64,000 nt of DNA, from NCBI GenBank assembly GCA_029204225.1, contig CM055104.1:46009835-46073834 (forward strand), read 5' to 3'. Positions 1 through 11,345 of the stretch are shown here, one piece after another (the stretch's first letter is position 1; each line of letters starts with the position of its first letter). Made by a program: the position numbers and the translations under genes. Under the pieces are notes generated by a model. That model ran no database searches, had not been told where the DNA came from, and saw nothing but the letters and a program-made list of their open reading frames with translations. The DNA is from Diphasiastrum complanatum (taxonomy: Eukaryota; Streptophyta; Lycopodiopsida; Lycopodiales; Lycopodiaceae).

Positions 1-1632
1 CAAAACACAAATTAGAACTCCTAAAAATCCATTATGGATCTACCCTTTAGACTTTCTAGAAATATAAAAGAAAACGTCAAAAGGTAACATTACCAGTTTT
101 TTAAATATATTTATTGCCTTTGACCAAAATTTTGGTCTAACACAACTCTTAAAGTTTGAAAAAGAAGAGAATTACCTTTTCCTTTTTTACAATACATACA
201 TCTGGCTTCGAATAGACCGATCTATAATTCATATAAGGTTATTGTTTCACAGGTTATTGCCACAATGTACTGTTGTAACAAACAAGATACATTCATAAAA
301 GGTCGGAATTTTGAGACGCTTTTCAAAAAAATGGTTTTATGAGGGATAAACTATGTCTTATCATCAATAACTTACTTATGTCAGATTTCTATCCGGTTTT
401 GTCTTACTCTTTACCACATGATGTCGATTGTATTTTGGTGGGCAGTCAGCTATCCCTTACTTACTCTACCGATGGACATGCTAAAAATGTAACTTTGAGA
501 AAGTAGGCATACATCCTATCCAAAAGGCAGTGATGGATGGATTCTACCTACATACATCACTTCAAAGGTGTGTTGGCTGCATCATGATGGTTTCAGGATG
601 CTGCCTCTTTGGGTTATGGGGATCCCCTTCCTCCGCCTAACCATTTTATTCAGACACTGATTTGTTGTATGAAAAAGGCCGTTGAGATGCACAGTTTTGT
701 TATTAACATTGATAGGGCCACATGTTCTTCTACTGGATCTGAGGATAAGGTTCTTTGCCTGATTGATCTGCTTGAGACTATTGACTAGGTAAAGATTTAT
801 CTTGAGTTTGTTAAGTAGAAAGACACTTTGAGCTTAGTGGAAAATCTTTATAGTCGTCTTAATGATTTCATTGAAAGATTTGAAGAAGAGGAAAAATTCT
901 ATAATATGCACATTAGAAAAGTGTTCATGTGCTTGGAAAACAAAAATGGTATTACTCCTGCTATCCTTTCCCATTATGTTTCCGATGCTCCTCTTTCACC
1001 GCACCCTCTAGTTTTTACTGATGACCTTGATGAGGATAGTGCCTCTTAGCTCGAGATCTTCTCTCAAGACATTTGCGACATTGGTGACCTTTCTTCTTAT
1101 GACTTCTGCTAATCTAAAAGCTATCAAGTCCTCTTTGTTCCTAGCAGAATTATTGAGTACAAATCCACTCTCACCTCTTATAAAATCTAGAGTGTTCCTT
1201 CTGTCAATTTCCTTGCACCCATCTCTATTGATTTTTGGATCATGATGACTCATTTGACAAAAAAAGAAATACAAGTTTGCAAGCTGGCCACCCTTCATAA
1301 AAATCCTTCACTTGAGACCCCTGTTTCTTTCGATATCATTATTCGTATGAACAAACTCAAACCCTCTCGCTATCCCTCTGAGCAAACTTGGGCTAGAATT
1401 AGAGGTCACTTTGAAATTGGCTTCAATAGGATTGACTTACACCAAGCCATAGTCTAGAATTGAAAAAGACTTTTTTTTAAATGTAGATGTGATGAAAAAT
1501 GCAAAAGTAGCTCTTCTATCATTTGGTTTGACCATGCTATCTAGTTCATAATGAATAATCTTGCCAAGTTTTTTCCTAGTGCTTCCTTCCAAAATCAAAT
1601 GAATGCATTCTTTATGTGGCTTCATAAACCAG
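1..1632. other. No recognisable gene (repeat-derived intergenic DNA)
   Basis: AT-rich sequence with only short reading frames. The longest plus-strand frames (about 828-1049 and 1021-1245) show no motif I recognise and are crossed by stops in every frame. It may be decayed retroelement DNA, because a copia remnant begins immediately to the right, but I see no conserved block that proves it. Confidence 0.4.
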
Positions 1633-2231
<599 letters not shown>

Positions 2232-2289
2232 GTGTGTGGGTGCTCATTCTTTTAGCAGAACATCATATCACGGTCATCTTTTATCATGT

Positions 2290-2291
<2 letters not shown>

Positions 2292-2328
<37 letters not shown>
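2292..2328. repeat. (AT)n microsatellite
   Basis: About 18 AT units, ending in ATGTATA. Confidence 0.95.
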
Positions 2329-2332
<4 letters not shown>

Positions 2333-2988
2333 AGTAGACAAAGTTGAATGGGCTAAGGTGCCAGGCTTTGCTTCCTATCTTTCTTCTTTTCTCTTTCTTA
2401 CTTGGCATGGCAGCTCCTCATACATATTAGAAAAAGGCTAGTTAGATTCTTTACTTATCATTTTACTTAAGTCAACAATGGGATAGTGTGTTCTATTCTT
2501 CCTATCTACCTTGAAGTTGGTATGGCATCTCCTCCAGCTAATATATTCCAAAATTTGGGTGTTCTCCATCCTTGCACTAGCTTGCAATGTGTGTAAGAGC
2601 ATTATTAATGTTCTAGGTTGAGTTCATTGGATATGAACATTGCTTCAATTTGCTTGTCTCATGTGGATCCAAGGTGAGAACACTCTAAATACTAAAAATG
2701 AGGCCCTTGTGTTTTGGGATTAAGAATGATGTCACGAACTTGAACATGATGTTGTTCTATATGATGATAATTTTTATTTCCAAAACACAAGGGGTACCCT
2801 CATTTTTAGCATGTTGTTCATTATATATGATGGTAATCTTGATTTCCAAAACACAAGGGGTAACTTCACTTTTAGCTAATCTTGGATCCTGTAGGAAAAT
2901 GATAACAATTCTTCCTCAGAGAACATGATGAAAGTTTGAATAAATCAAACTAATATTAGTGTCTTCAATCGGGTCTGTTTCTGATCTA
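2329..2988. other. No gene; short tandem duplication
   Basis: No coding motif is recognised. A 66-bp unit containing ttccaaaacacaaggggta occurs twice in tandem, with copies near 2,778 and 2,844. The rest looks like unconstrained AT-rich DNA. Confidence 0.5.
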
Positions 2989-3804
2989 TGTACTAATAGA
3001 ACAATTTTTGCCTTGATTGAATAAACGTGCGGAATTAGGAGACAATTTTAGACAATAAGAAACTATTGATCAAAAACGAATTTTTATAACTGAATCTGAA
3101 TCATCAATATACATCTCTTGCTATCTTATCTCGTTGTTGTGTCTCTGATTGAGTGAGTTACAATGAGTAGTGCACATGTATTTATATTGCTACAGGACAG
3201 GTCTTTTGGCCTTTTAATTCTGTAATAGTAGATCTAACCATTTACAACGGTTGATATTCAAATAGACGCTCTGTTTCTAGGGTCAAATAATTTCTATTCG
3301 CGAATATTTCACGACAGTCTATCTCTTCGTAACAGCTTCGTGTTTCACGAATTATTTGCGACACTTGTCTCTTCGCGATATTTTTGTGTTTTGCAAATTA
3401 TTCGCTACATATGACAATTTTGAGCTTGAAGAAGAATCCAAAATATTTCGTGAATTGTTCGCGACAATTTCGTGACATTTGAGGTTTGAACAAGAAACAA
3501 GATATTTCACGGCAAGATTCTGTTCGCGAATGTTTCGAGCTTCAACAAGAAAACCACGAGCTTCTACAAGAAACTGTTTCATGAATCTTTCGAGAATCTT
3601 TCGAGTTGGCTGAAAGATAAATTTTGCGAAACTTTCGAGAATCTTTTGCAAATCTTTCGAGTCTCAAGCAAGATAAATTTCGCAAATCCTTCTAGAATCT
3701 TTCACGAATCTTTCGAGTTCCTGTTCATTTCTTTCTCATACTTTGTCAAGTAAACTACGCACTTTGTTAGTAGAATCGAGATCTGTCTGATCAGGTGTTC
3801 TACA
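2989..3804 (-). repeat. LTR-like direct repeat, copy 1 (probable 3' LTR)
   Basis: An approximately 0.8-kb block repeated in the same orientation at 3,916-4,658. On the minus strand it starts TGTAGAACACCTGATCAG, and a purine-rich GAGAGGGAGC stretch lies just upstream, as a polypurine tract would. The lower-coordinate edge shows TGTACTAATAG, which is CA-terminated on the minus strand. The interior is rich in repeated TTCGCGAA and CTTTCGAG motifs. Boundaries are approximate. I infer an LTR from the duplication and the TG...CA termini; no element protein remains to confirm it. Confidence 0.6.
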
Positions 3805-3915
3805 GCTCCCTCTCAAAGTGGGCAGTTGGATTAACCCCAATCTTCTTCGCTACTTCTCAAAGATTGATGACATCTTCTATTTTCTGAATTACTCTAGATG
3901 TGGCTTGCTGAAGGA
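3805..3915 (-). other. Minimal interior between two LTR-like repeats
   Basis: Only about 110 bp separate the repeats. It contains the polypurine-like stretch at one end and no coding sequence. No tRNA-complementary primer site was recognised beside the second repeat. This is either a TRIM-like miniature retroelement or one whose body has been deleted. Confidence 0.45.
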
Positions 3916-4658
3916 TGTATGAAGAATAGAACAGTTTTTTGCCTTGATTGAATAAACGTGCAGAATTAAGAGACAACTTTAGACAATTTTAGACAATAAG
4001 AAACTATTGATCAAAAACGAATTTTTATAACTCTGAATATGAATCATCAATATATATCTCTTGATGTCTTATCTTGTTGTTGTGTCTCTGATTGAGTGAG
4101 TTACAACGAGTAGTGCACATGTATTTATATTGCTACATGACAGGTCTTTTGGCCTTTTATTTACAAGTCTTTTGGCCTTTGAATTCTGTAACAGGAGATC
4201 TAACCGTTTACGACGGTTGATATTCAAATAGACGCTTTGTTTCCAGGGTCGAATAATTTCTGTTCGCGAATATTTTGCGACAGTTTGTCTCTTCGTTATA
4301 GCTTCGTGTTTTGTGAATTATTCGCAACACTTGTCTCTTCGCGATATTTTCGTGTTTTGTAAATTATTCGCGACAAGATATTTCGGGACAAGATTTCGTT
4401 CGCGAATCTTTCGAGCTTCAACAAGAAAACCATGAGCTTCTACAAGAAATTGTTTCGCGAATCTCTCGAGAATATTTTGAGTTGGCTGAAAGATAAATTT
4501 TGCGAATCTTTCGAGAATCTTTCGAGTTTTAAGCAAGATAAATTTCGCGAATCCTTCGAGAATCTTTTGAGTTTCTGTTCGTTTCTTTCTCATCCTTTGT
4601 CAAGTAAACTACGCACTTTGTTAGTAGAATCGAGATCTGTCTGATCAGGTGTTCTATA
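3916..4658 (-). repeat. LTR-like direct repeat, copy 2 (probable 5' LTR)
   Basis: The second copy of the block at 2,989-3,804. It shares the stretch around ttgattgaataaacgtgc and the end tctgatcaggtgttcta. Small indels are visible by eye, such as an extra acaattttag and a missing segment within the TCGCGA-rich part. The end reads TCTATA where copy 1 has TCTACA. Confidence 0.6.
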
Positions 4659-5459
4659 GATCCATAAACAATATGTAGTTGATATATGATGGTAATTGTT
4701 ACAAGAGGACAAGTTGTAATCAATATATAATATGACACCATTATTGAGCTTCATATGTGAGAATCGATGACACTGAGGTCTCTAAACTTAAAGAAATATA
4801 GCACTTATGTTGATTTGGATTTTTGAAGTCAAGGAGTTCTTGAAGTTGTAAATAATAGTGAGGATGAATTGTCATCATGTCCTAATTCCATGGTTAGAAA
4901 ATCTACTAGCCATCTTGACATAATTATGTTGAGAAGGGCAAGCAAGCCATAGAAGGATCTAACCCTCCTCTAATATTGCCTTCCTATCATACCCAAGATG
5001 GAGTTATAATAGGTGGTTCAAAACTCCGAATGGAGGTTCTTTGGTAGTTGAATTAAAGTCCTCTTTTTAAAACATCTTCCCAAGTGGCATGCCATGTCAT
5101 TGAGACTTTGTCTTATGGTCAAAGCTCCAACTTGGTGGCCTCTTTGTACATTATTTTCTCCCCATGGCTTTTTGTTGATCATTCTTTTTGTACAATATTT
5201 TGTTGTGATAGCTTTTTCTTGAATTTTCTTTGGCCTATGTCGCTATTGCCCTGGGGTTTGTCCTATATTTGATGACATGGTTCCATTTTTTCCATTTCGA
5301 TTTAGTGCTCGTAAAACTTACAACACCAAAATACAATCTGTCATAAGATAACTCTATCAAAGGGATCATGGTAGGATACTCCACCACAAGAAAGGCATAG
5401 AGAATTTTTGTTTCATCTACTAACAAGATAAAGACTATCAGATGTCATTTTTCATGAAG
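4659..5459. other. No recognisable gene
   Basis: Short frames only, none with a motif. The right part leads into a copia linker remnant. Confidence 0.4.
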
Positions 5460-5810
5460 GAAAAAAATCCAAGCTTGAAGGGGCCGAGAGCACACTTCAT
5501 GATGGTGGATCTTCTCATCTACCAATGATCCAAGATGGTGATGGGGAGGAGTCTTCTCAACCAAAAACTCCAAGAAAGTCATCAAAGGAGAAGGTCGCGC
5601 GTGGAAGGCTCATTTATGTTGACAAAGGCAAGTGGTAATATTTATCATGCACTTTTCCTTTCTTTTGATGACCCTTCCAATATTCAAGATGCTTTGAAAT
5701 CAAAAGTTTGGCATGAGGCAATGATCTTGGAGTATGTTGACAAAGACAAGCAAGTTGAGAGTGGTAATACTTCACATGCATTTTTCATTTCTTTTGATGA
5801 GCCTTCCAAT
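5460..5810 (+). pseudogene. Ty1/copia linker/RT-start remnant, internally duplicated
   Basis: Plus-strand copia fragment covering the basic linker between integrase and reverse transcriptase (KTPRKSSKEK) and the start of RT (ALKSKVWHEAMILEY). A segment encoding YVDKxK...SFDDPSN is present twice, at about 5,618-5,690 and 5,731-5,810, so part of the coding region was tandemly duplicated. The second copy ends at FDEPSN and runs straight into a (GA)n tract. It belongs to a family close to the remnant at 1,633-2,036, since both share DALKSKVWHEAMILEY. Confidence 0.65.
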
Positions 5811-5830
5811 GAGAGAGAGAGAGAGAGAGA

Positions 5831-5864
<34 letters not shown>

Positions 5865-5942
5865 TTAATCAACTAATAGTTATCATTTCACACACTCAAA
5901 ATTTACAGCTTTGAACTAACTGACCAACAAGGACTGGAATGC

Positions 5943-5973
<31 letters not shown>

Positions 5974-6131
5974 GATATAGAGAGAGAGAGAGAGAATATT
6001 TAAACAATAATCAAGTGTTAACTGTCACTTCAGACTCAGAAGTCATCAATTTTACAATTAAACAGCCTCTGAACTGAAGAACAAGGAGTGTGACAGGCCT
6101 GCATGCATATGCAAGACATGTATATAGTATA

Positions 6132-6164
<33 letters not shown>

Positions 6165-6166
6165 CG

Positions 6167-6216
<50 letters not shown>

Positions 6217-6310
6217 GCTGATAATTGTCATTTCACTCTCGGAAGTCATCAATTCACAATCTCATATCCTCTGAACTGACAACAAGGAGTGCAACAAACC
6301 CAGACCAGGT
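5811..6310. repeat. Three-unit degenerate repeat with embedded microsatellites
   Basis: Three diverged units share the order gtcattTcac, gaagtcatcaattcacaat and ctctgaactgacaacaaggag. They lie roughly at 5,860-5,940, 6,010-6,110 and 6,215-6,310. Each is separated from the next by microsatellites: (GA)n at 5,811-5,864, (AT)n then (GA)n at 5,949-5,996, and (GT)n at 6,135-6,164 followed by (GA)n at about 6,170-6,211. Confidence 0.7.
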
Positions 6311-6517
6311 TTTCGATGAACAAACTTGATCATGCAAAATAGCATGCGGACTGCGTTACTGCTATACAAATAAAACATTCAATGCATATTCCATATTACT
6401 CATGCTATGCAAGATCATCGCTTGGCTTCCCGAACGCGGCTAGCGATGATCCCTTCACTACCGAAACAGGGATTTTGTAGGCAATATTAATTTAAAGGCT
6501 TAGAAGCTTGATGTGCT
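6311..6517 (-). other. Probable 3' flank/3' UTR of the 6.5-kb gene
   Basis: Non-coding sequence immediately downstream, on the minus strand, of the stop codon at 6,518. No poly(A) signal could be fixed with confidence. Confidence 0.35.
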
Positions 6518-7222
6518 TCACTGATCGACAGAAACTGGGTAAGATGGCTTCTTGCCGAATCTGTCGTATGAAGGGGCGCTGCTTTGTCGCTGCAGTTGAT
6601 CGCAGCTTCGCTCGCCCACCGACTGGGCACGCAAGCTGTGGGATCTTCTCAGGCTATCAGAAGCTTCAAAGGAGGGGTTGGTATACCACTTACCCTTGTC
6701 GAAGTTTTTCTCGTAGCTAGATGTGTCGTAGTTGAAGACTTCCGATCGAACGGGACGGATTTTTTTTGCCTTAGCTTTCAGCTTTCTCAACAATCTTTTC
6801 CAAAGAGGCACCTTCGATCCTCGGCATGGATTCAGAATATTATAGCGCGCAGTTCCCTTGCTCTTCTCTTTTACAGATGCAGTGTCCGGATTCCCCTTAT
6901 TTCCATTGCTCCCAACCTCCTGATCTGCGAATCTTCGAGCAGATAAAGGGACACTTGAAAGCTTTCTTGCTTGCGTGCTATTTCTAAATTGGTCATAAAA
7001 TCCGTTCTGCTTCATACGGGGTTGAAATTGGAGATGGCGACTCCATTCATATCCGCCAATCGCCCAAGAGGACTCCTGTTTCCTAGACGGAGGTGCAGTT
7101 GAGTAGACATGATTGCCGTTTCTGTTGCTTTTTCTATCCGGAACAGGTCCGTGTAACCATGTGTAGGCACCGGATTCCGCATTGTGCTCCGAGGCACAGC
7201 TATTGGAATTTGGAGCAGGCAT
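6518..7222 (-). CDS. Small basic plant protein with YDxxSYxxNFDxG motif, function unknown
   Basis: An intact single reading frame of about 234 residues, more GC-rich than its surroundings and free of repeats. The N-terminal half is low-complexity and rich in Ser, Asn and Gly. Around residue 140 there is a basic segment, WKRLLRKLKAKAKKI, followed about 10 residues later by FNYDTSSYEKNFDKGKW. The pairing of a short W/K-rich helix with YDxxSYxxNFDxG is one I associate with small uncharacterised plant proteins, but I can give no biochemical role. No signal peptide or membrane segment is seen. I chose the ATG at 7,222 because a good splice acceptor (ttctag) ends at 7,231, only 8 nt upstream. The in-frame ATG at 7,243 would then lie inside a 5' UTR intron. 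No damage is visible. It lies downstream of SNRNP35 on the same strand and is not clearly linked to it functionally. Confidence 0.7.
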   Translation of the reverse strand: MPAPNSNSCASEHNAESGAYTWLHGPVPDRKSNRNGNHVYSTAPPSRKQESSWAIGGYEWSRHLQFQPRMKQNGFYDQFRNSTQARKLSSVPLSARRFADQEVGSNGNKGNPDTASVKEKSKGTARYNILNPCRGSKVPLWKRLLRKLKAKAKKIRPVRSEVFNYDTSSYEKNFDKGKWYTNPSFEASDSLRRSHSLRAQSVGERSCDQLQRQSSAPSYDRFGKKPSYPVSVDQ

Positions 7223-7960
7223 TGCAGCCCCTAGAATATACAATTATCTGTCACAGAAAGAAATAATTTTACAGAAGAACGCACAAGCAGTTTTTGGGCC
7301 AATACCTCTGGAATCCTTCAGCCGTGTCGAAGGTCCACGACAGGAATATAATCTGCTTCAAAATGAGCCGAGGTGGGTATTGCTGAGCTTCCTTAGATAC
7401 TGGACGCGCTGCTCCCAGGAAACGAATAATACAGCAGAAGACAAGGAAGCCTGATCGGCTTATGGCGAATTAGAGCATGCTGCTGCTGCTAGTTGAGGCC
7501 AGATCAAACAATCGTATGCATTCCACAGAAGCAACACTCTACAGCCGAGATAAACACGGGTGGAAGAAACAAACACAGCAGCATGATTCATCGAGTGGGC
7601 TGTCAACTTCTGGCATGCCCAGACATACAGAGACAGTTTGTCAAAATCTGCAACAACACACACGCTAGATCAATCATTTCTGCACCAATTCTCATGGGCT
7701 CAACGCGGATTCACCCCAAATTACTAACTGATCCCAAATCTACACGAAAGCAAGCAATCTACGAGGAGCAAGATCGATCGGGAGGCGGAAGGAAGGCATA
7801 GTTGGTTGGGCAGCTATCGCCAGCAGCATCTTTGCTTTGCTCGAACGGGAGAGGTGAGGGTCGAAAGGTAGGAGACGGAGGTAACTGGAAAAGCCCGTGG
7901 ATTTGATGGGCTACCGGTTCAGCAGGTCACCTTAACATGCTTTCATTGTACCTTAGTTTG
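7223..7960 (-). promoter_or_regulatory. Probable 5' leader with intron(s) and promoter region of the 6.5-kb gene
   Basis: On the minus strand this carries several plausible leader splice signals, including an acceptor at 7,232-7,231, a candidate donor (CAGAG|GTATTG) near 7,307 and another acceptor (gttgttgcag) near 7,660. The part at about 7,780-7,920 is CT- and GC-rich like a plant transcription start region. No TATA box was pinned down. Inferred from position and composition only. Confidence 0.35.
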
Positions 7961-8439
7961 ACCCCCTACCAACCCACCAAGTGCTCGAGAAAACCGGCAA
8001 AATCTGGGAATGGAACAATCAAAAATCGATACCACAAAATCATTGACGATTTATTATACAAGCATATAAACCCTCTTATGAGTAACAGTCTTCAAAAAAT
8101 CGAGAAACTTTTAACAATGCAAGTTTTTTGTGGATAACCCATAAAACCGAGCACTACCAGTAACCGACCCTAAAGTGTCCCTTAATATTCGAGATTCCAA
8201 GCATTTCTTCATAAAACAAATAGGAAACTATTGATAAGGCTGCACAATTGTTCATCATTCCAAATTATTATAATTATTACTATTTTTTTTCTATTTTATT
8301 ATTATTCATAAATATGTGTGTATATCAAATAGATACATCATTCCAAATTATGGAACTTATAGTGGGGATGGACCACATTCTAGTCTCGCCATGGCTTTGT
8401 CACCTACATTTTGCTTTTTCTATTTCAATTTTGTACGAC
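7961..8439. other. No recognisable gene
   Basis: AT-rich intergenic DNA. The frame at 8,248-8,559 is a Phe/Ile/Tyr-rich translation of T-rich repeats and has no gene character. Confidence 0.45.
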
Positions 8440-8690
8440 TACATTCATATTCATTTTTTTTCCTTTTCATGTTTTCTAGTTAGGTTCATATTCATTTTTT
8501 ATTTTGCTTTTTCTAGTTTGATTTTTTCTAGTTGGGTTCATATTCATTTTCTATTTTGATTCTTTATAGTTAGGTTCATGTTCCTTTTTAGTTGTGCTTT
8601 TTCTATTTTATAGTTAGGTACATATTCCAAATTGAATTTGGTTTTTCTATTTTGATTCTTTATCGTTAGGTTCGTATTCATGTTTTGCAA
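8440..8690. repeat. Degenerate T-rich tandem repeat
   Basis: A unit of the form TTCTAGTTAGGTTCATATTC followed by attttctattttgatt recurs about five times with substitutions and length changes. Examples sit around 8,475, 8,528, 8,565, 8,612 and 8,660. Confidence 0.6.
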
Positions 8691-8892
8691 GCATTCTCCA
8701 ACCTCAAGGATATAAGTTCTAGTGACCTTCTTGATGGGTCGACTATAACGTACTCGTCATTTGGAGAATGACTGACTACGTGGCATTTGATCATAGGTTG
8801 TGAACAAACGTTCATAGCCATATTTTGGTACCTACCATCTTTAAACCTTAGCTACCTACCACTTGTCTACATGTCTGCATGACAATTACGTC
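8691..8892. other. No recognisable gene
   Basis: Nothing identifiable. Confidence 0.4.
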
Positions 8893-9017
8893 ATGTAGCA
8901 GGCGTGACTAGGCCTGCTACAGGCATAGCAAGTCACCAACATACTTGTTGCAGAGCGGGCTCAGTAGGTACTGGTGATTGATACACCAGGTAGCAAGGCC
9001 ACTCACGCCTGCTACAT
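8893..9017. repeat. Inverted repeat with nested hairpin
   Basis: A perfect 15-bp inverted repeat: ATGTAGCAGGCGTGA at 8,893-8,907 and its complement at 9,003-9,017, spaced by 95 bp. Inside the left arm region TAGCAGGC pairs with GCCTGCTA (8,897-8,918) to make a smaller hairpin. This could be the core of a decayed miniature inverted-repeat element. No target duplication was identified. Confidence 0.5.
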
Positions 9018-11019
9018 AGTACATCATGATGAGGCAATTAGGTCACACATTCTTTCACCCAAGTGCTCTTTGGTTTATGCCAAATTGAGGGGATGGGGTG
9101 TCTTCTAATCCATGACTCAATGTATGAGCCATACCAGTTACCCTAGAACCCACCGAAATGGAAAGGTCACTAGAAACGTTCTTTCTCAAGCATAAACGAT
9201 GGCAAGATAGTCCATATTTTATTTATGGATGGAACAATTTTTATGGGCCATACTTTTGACTTTTTAGGGGCTTTATTCATACCAAGCATTAAGAATCTCC
9301 TTAAGACTGTATTTTGCTTCTAAAGCTTCTTCATTGCGCATTATGTTGCTTTCTTACTTACTGTGTTTTTGAAGGCATGCCATGTATTGGGGAATGGATT
9401 TTTTAGTGACCTTCCACTAGGTAAAACAATTGAAAAATGATGAATGAACCATTATTAAATGATCATTGAGCTCAGTGGACAGGTCCCTGGAAAATCTCGT
9501 CCCAAGCATAAAGGATGGCAAGGTAGTCACCTCTTTGTGGGTTGAATTTTCTTATGGGCCACACTTACTTCTTATGGGTTGCAATTTCCTTCGAATATCA
9601 CATAATGACACGTCATGTCAAATTCTTTACTCCTAATAAACCCTACCATATGTTATAGCTTTTTCGAATATGTACAAAAAGCATATGCATTAGCTAAGCA
9701 CAGTTTGCCAAACAACTTAGTCACGATGTTCTCCTCATAAGTTTTTTCATAAGACACATCTTTGCATGATTAATGCGCCTTAAGAACTGACAACAACAAA
9801 TTTATTACTTGTCCAAGATTTTATATCATGATATTGTCTCTAGCCAGAAGATTACACTAAAAGCAAATGAGCTTTGAGTAAACACGGTTTTACATATGTA
9901 ACATGCATTGTTAAGCTCAAGAACATTACCATGATGTAATTGTAGTAACCTTTGAAATTTTGTAGAAAAGCTTTTATGAGCCAAATGAAGATTTTGTACA
10001 GTTCACTATATATATTTAAATCCCACCATGGACTCCCCTTTACTTAAGGGTTCTCAAATCATGATGTATGAAACTGATCTTTACATTCACCTTCAATTGT
10101 GGTATCAAAAAGTTACAGTCAACGGGCCTGTTGTAGCCTTTCACATCACACTTGTCACAAGAAAATGCTAGTGGAAAATTTAATTCATCATGTAAAGTTG
10201 ACCCAAACTTGTACTTGATGTAATCCAAAACTAACGCAAGGTCAAGACCAACTGATTGGGTTGGGTAAAAGTGTTAAGTATTGCCACATCGGCATAAGCT
10301 TGGAACCATGTTGGTTGCATTGTTGATAACCTTGTGGTCTTTGTTTAAGCAATTATTACTTGATGTACAATGTATATTCACACAAAAGAGCAACCTTGAA
10401 ATGATGCATTACAACAAAGAAAATGCTTGTTAAGACTTACACCCACAACATTCATCTACACACGAAATTTTTTCCAAAGCACTAAACCTTTCTAGGACTA
10501 TATGGGCTATAATGCCCAAGCAATGTCTCCTATTATGGGCTTTATAACAACTTTTTAATAAAAGCTTTTCACAAAGGAATGGATTTTCATTCTAATTCAG
10601 AATGTATGAGGACAACTTATATGTACAAAACTATAGGTTCCTCTTTTATCAAGGTATGTCATAGCCTTTTGCTTCCTTACTTTAAGCCATGTCCCTATGT
10701 TCCCCATGACCCTAACTTCCCCATGACCAAGAGTCCAACCTTATGCCTTGTATTTTTTTTCTTCGAAAAGACAACATAAACCCCCAAATCACCTTCAAAA
10801 TGACACCTTGTTATGCTTAGCATGTTAATGTGAAGCACTTGTTTATTCCCTAATTTGCTTCCCATCTACATCTGAACATGCAAGCAACCTCAACATATAT
10901 ATCTTTTTTTTGTTGGCCTTGCTCTAAAAGGTTAGGTAGTGTTTTATTTAATCTTGTAAGATGTACTTAGTTTTATTATGTTATGATTTGTGTCAAGGTT
11001 CGTCTAAGATGTCACATTA
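9018..11019. other. No recognisable gene
   Basis: AT-rich intergenic DNA. Two diverged segments around 9,170-9,260 and 9,480-9,570 share caagcataaa.gatggcaag and cttatgggccacact, a weak sign of an old duplication. No coding motif was found on either strand. Confidence 0.45.
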
Positions 11020-11345
11020 ATGAGGTATGTTCTGAGTTTAGTCTTCAACGTATCCCAAGCATCTTTGGGAGAGACACATGCTCCTATCTCCTAAAAGTCT
11101 CATTGGACACAATCATCTTGATGCAACGAAGTGCCATTCTAGATCTCTTCTCGAATCTCATATTCTCTATAAGGACTTGAGGCTCCTCCTCAATCCCCAT
11201 CAATACATCTATGAAATCTTGAACCAATAGGACTGATTCCATCCTCACTTTCCATATTGGATAGTTTGATGAAGTCAACCTCTCACTTGCTTCCAAAAGA
11301 AATGCTCCAATTAAAGCAATCAGAAAATTGTTGTGGTACACAAAG
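11020..11345 (-). pseudogene. Ty1/copia gag remnant
   Basis: On the minus strand the frame contains [20 protein letters not shown], the N-terminal gag signature, followed by IEEEPQ and, after a stop, KDAWDTLKT. These match in order the gag of the copia element at 38.6-44.3 kb ([35 protein letters not shown]). Only the gag N-terminus is left. Confidence 0.75.

Noticed and set aside
3300-4600. CRISPR-like array of TTCGCGAA/CTTTCGAG words
   Set aside because: Spacing is irregular, units are not exact, and the genome is a plant; it is better explained as repeats within an LTR-like block.
6508-6946. Plus-strand frames opposite the 6.5-kb gene
   Set aside because: They are shadows of the minus-strand frame, with no motif or start context.
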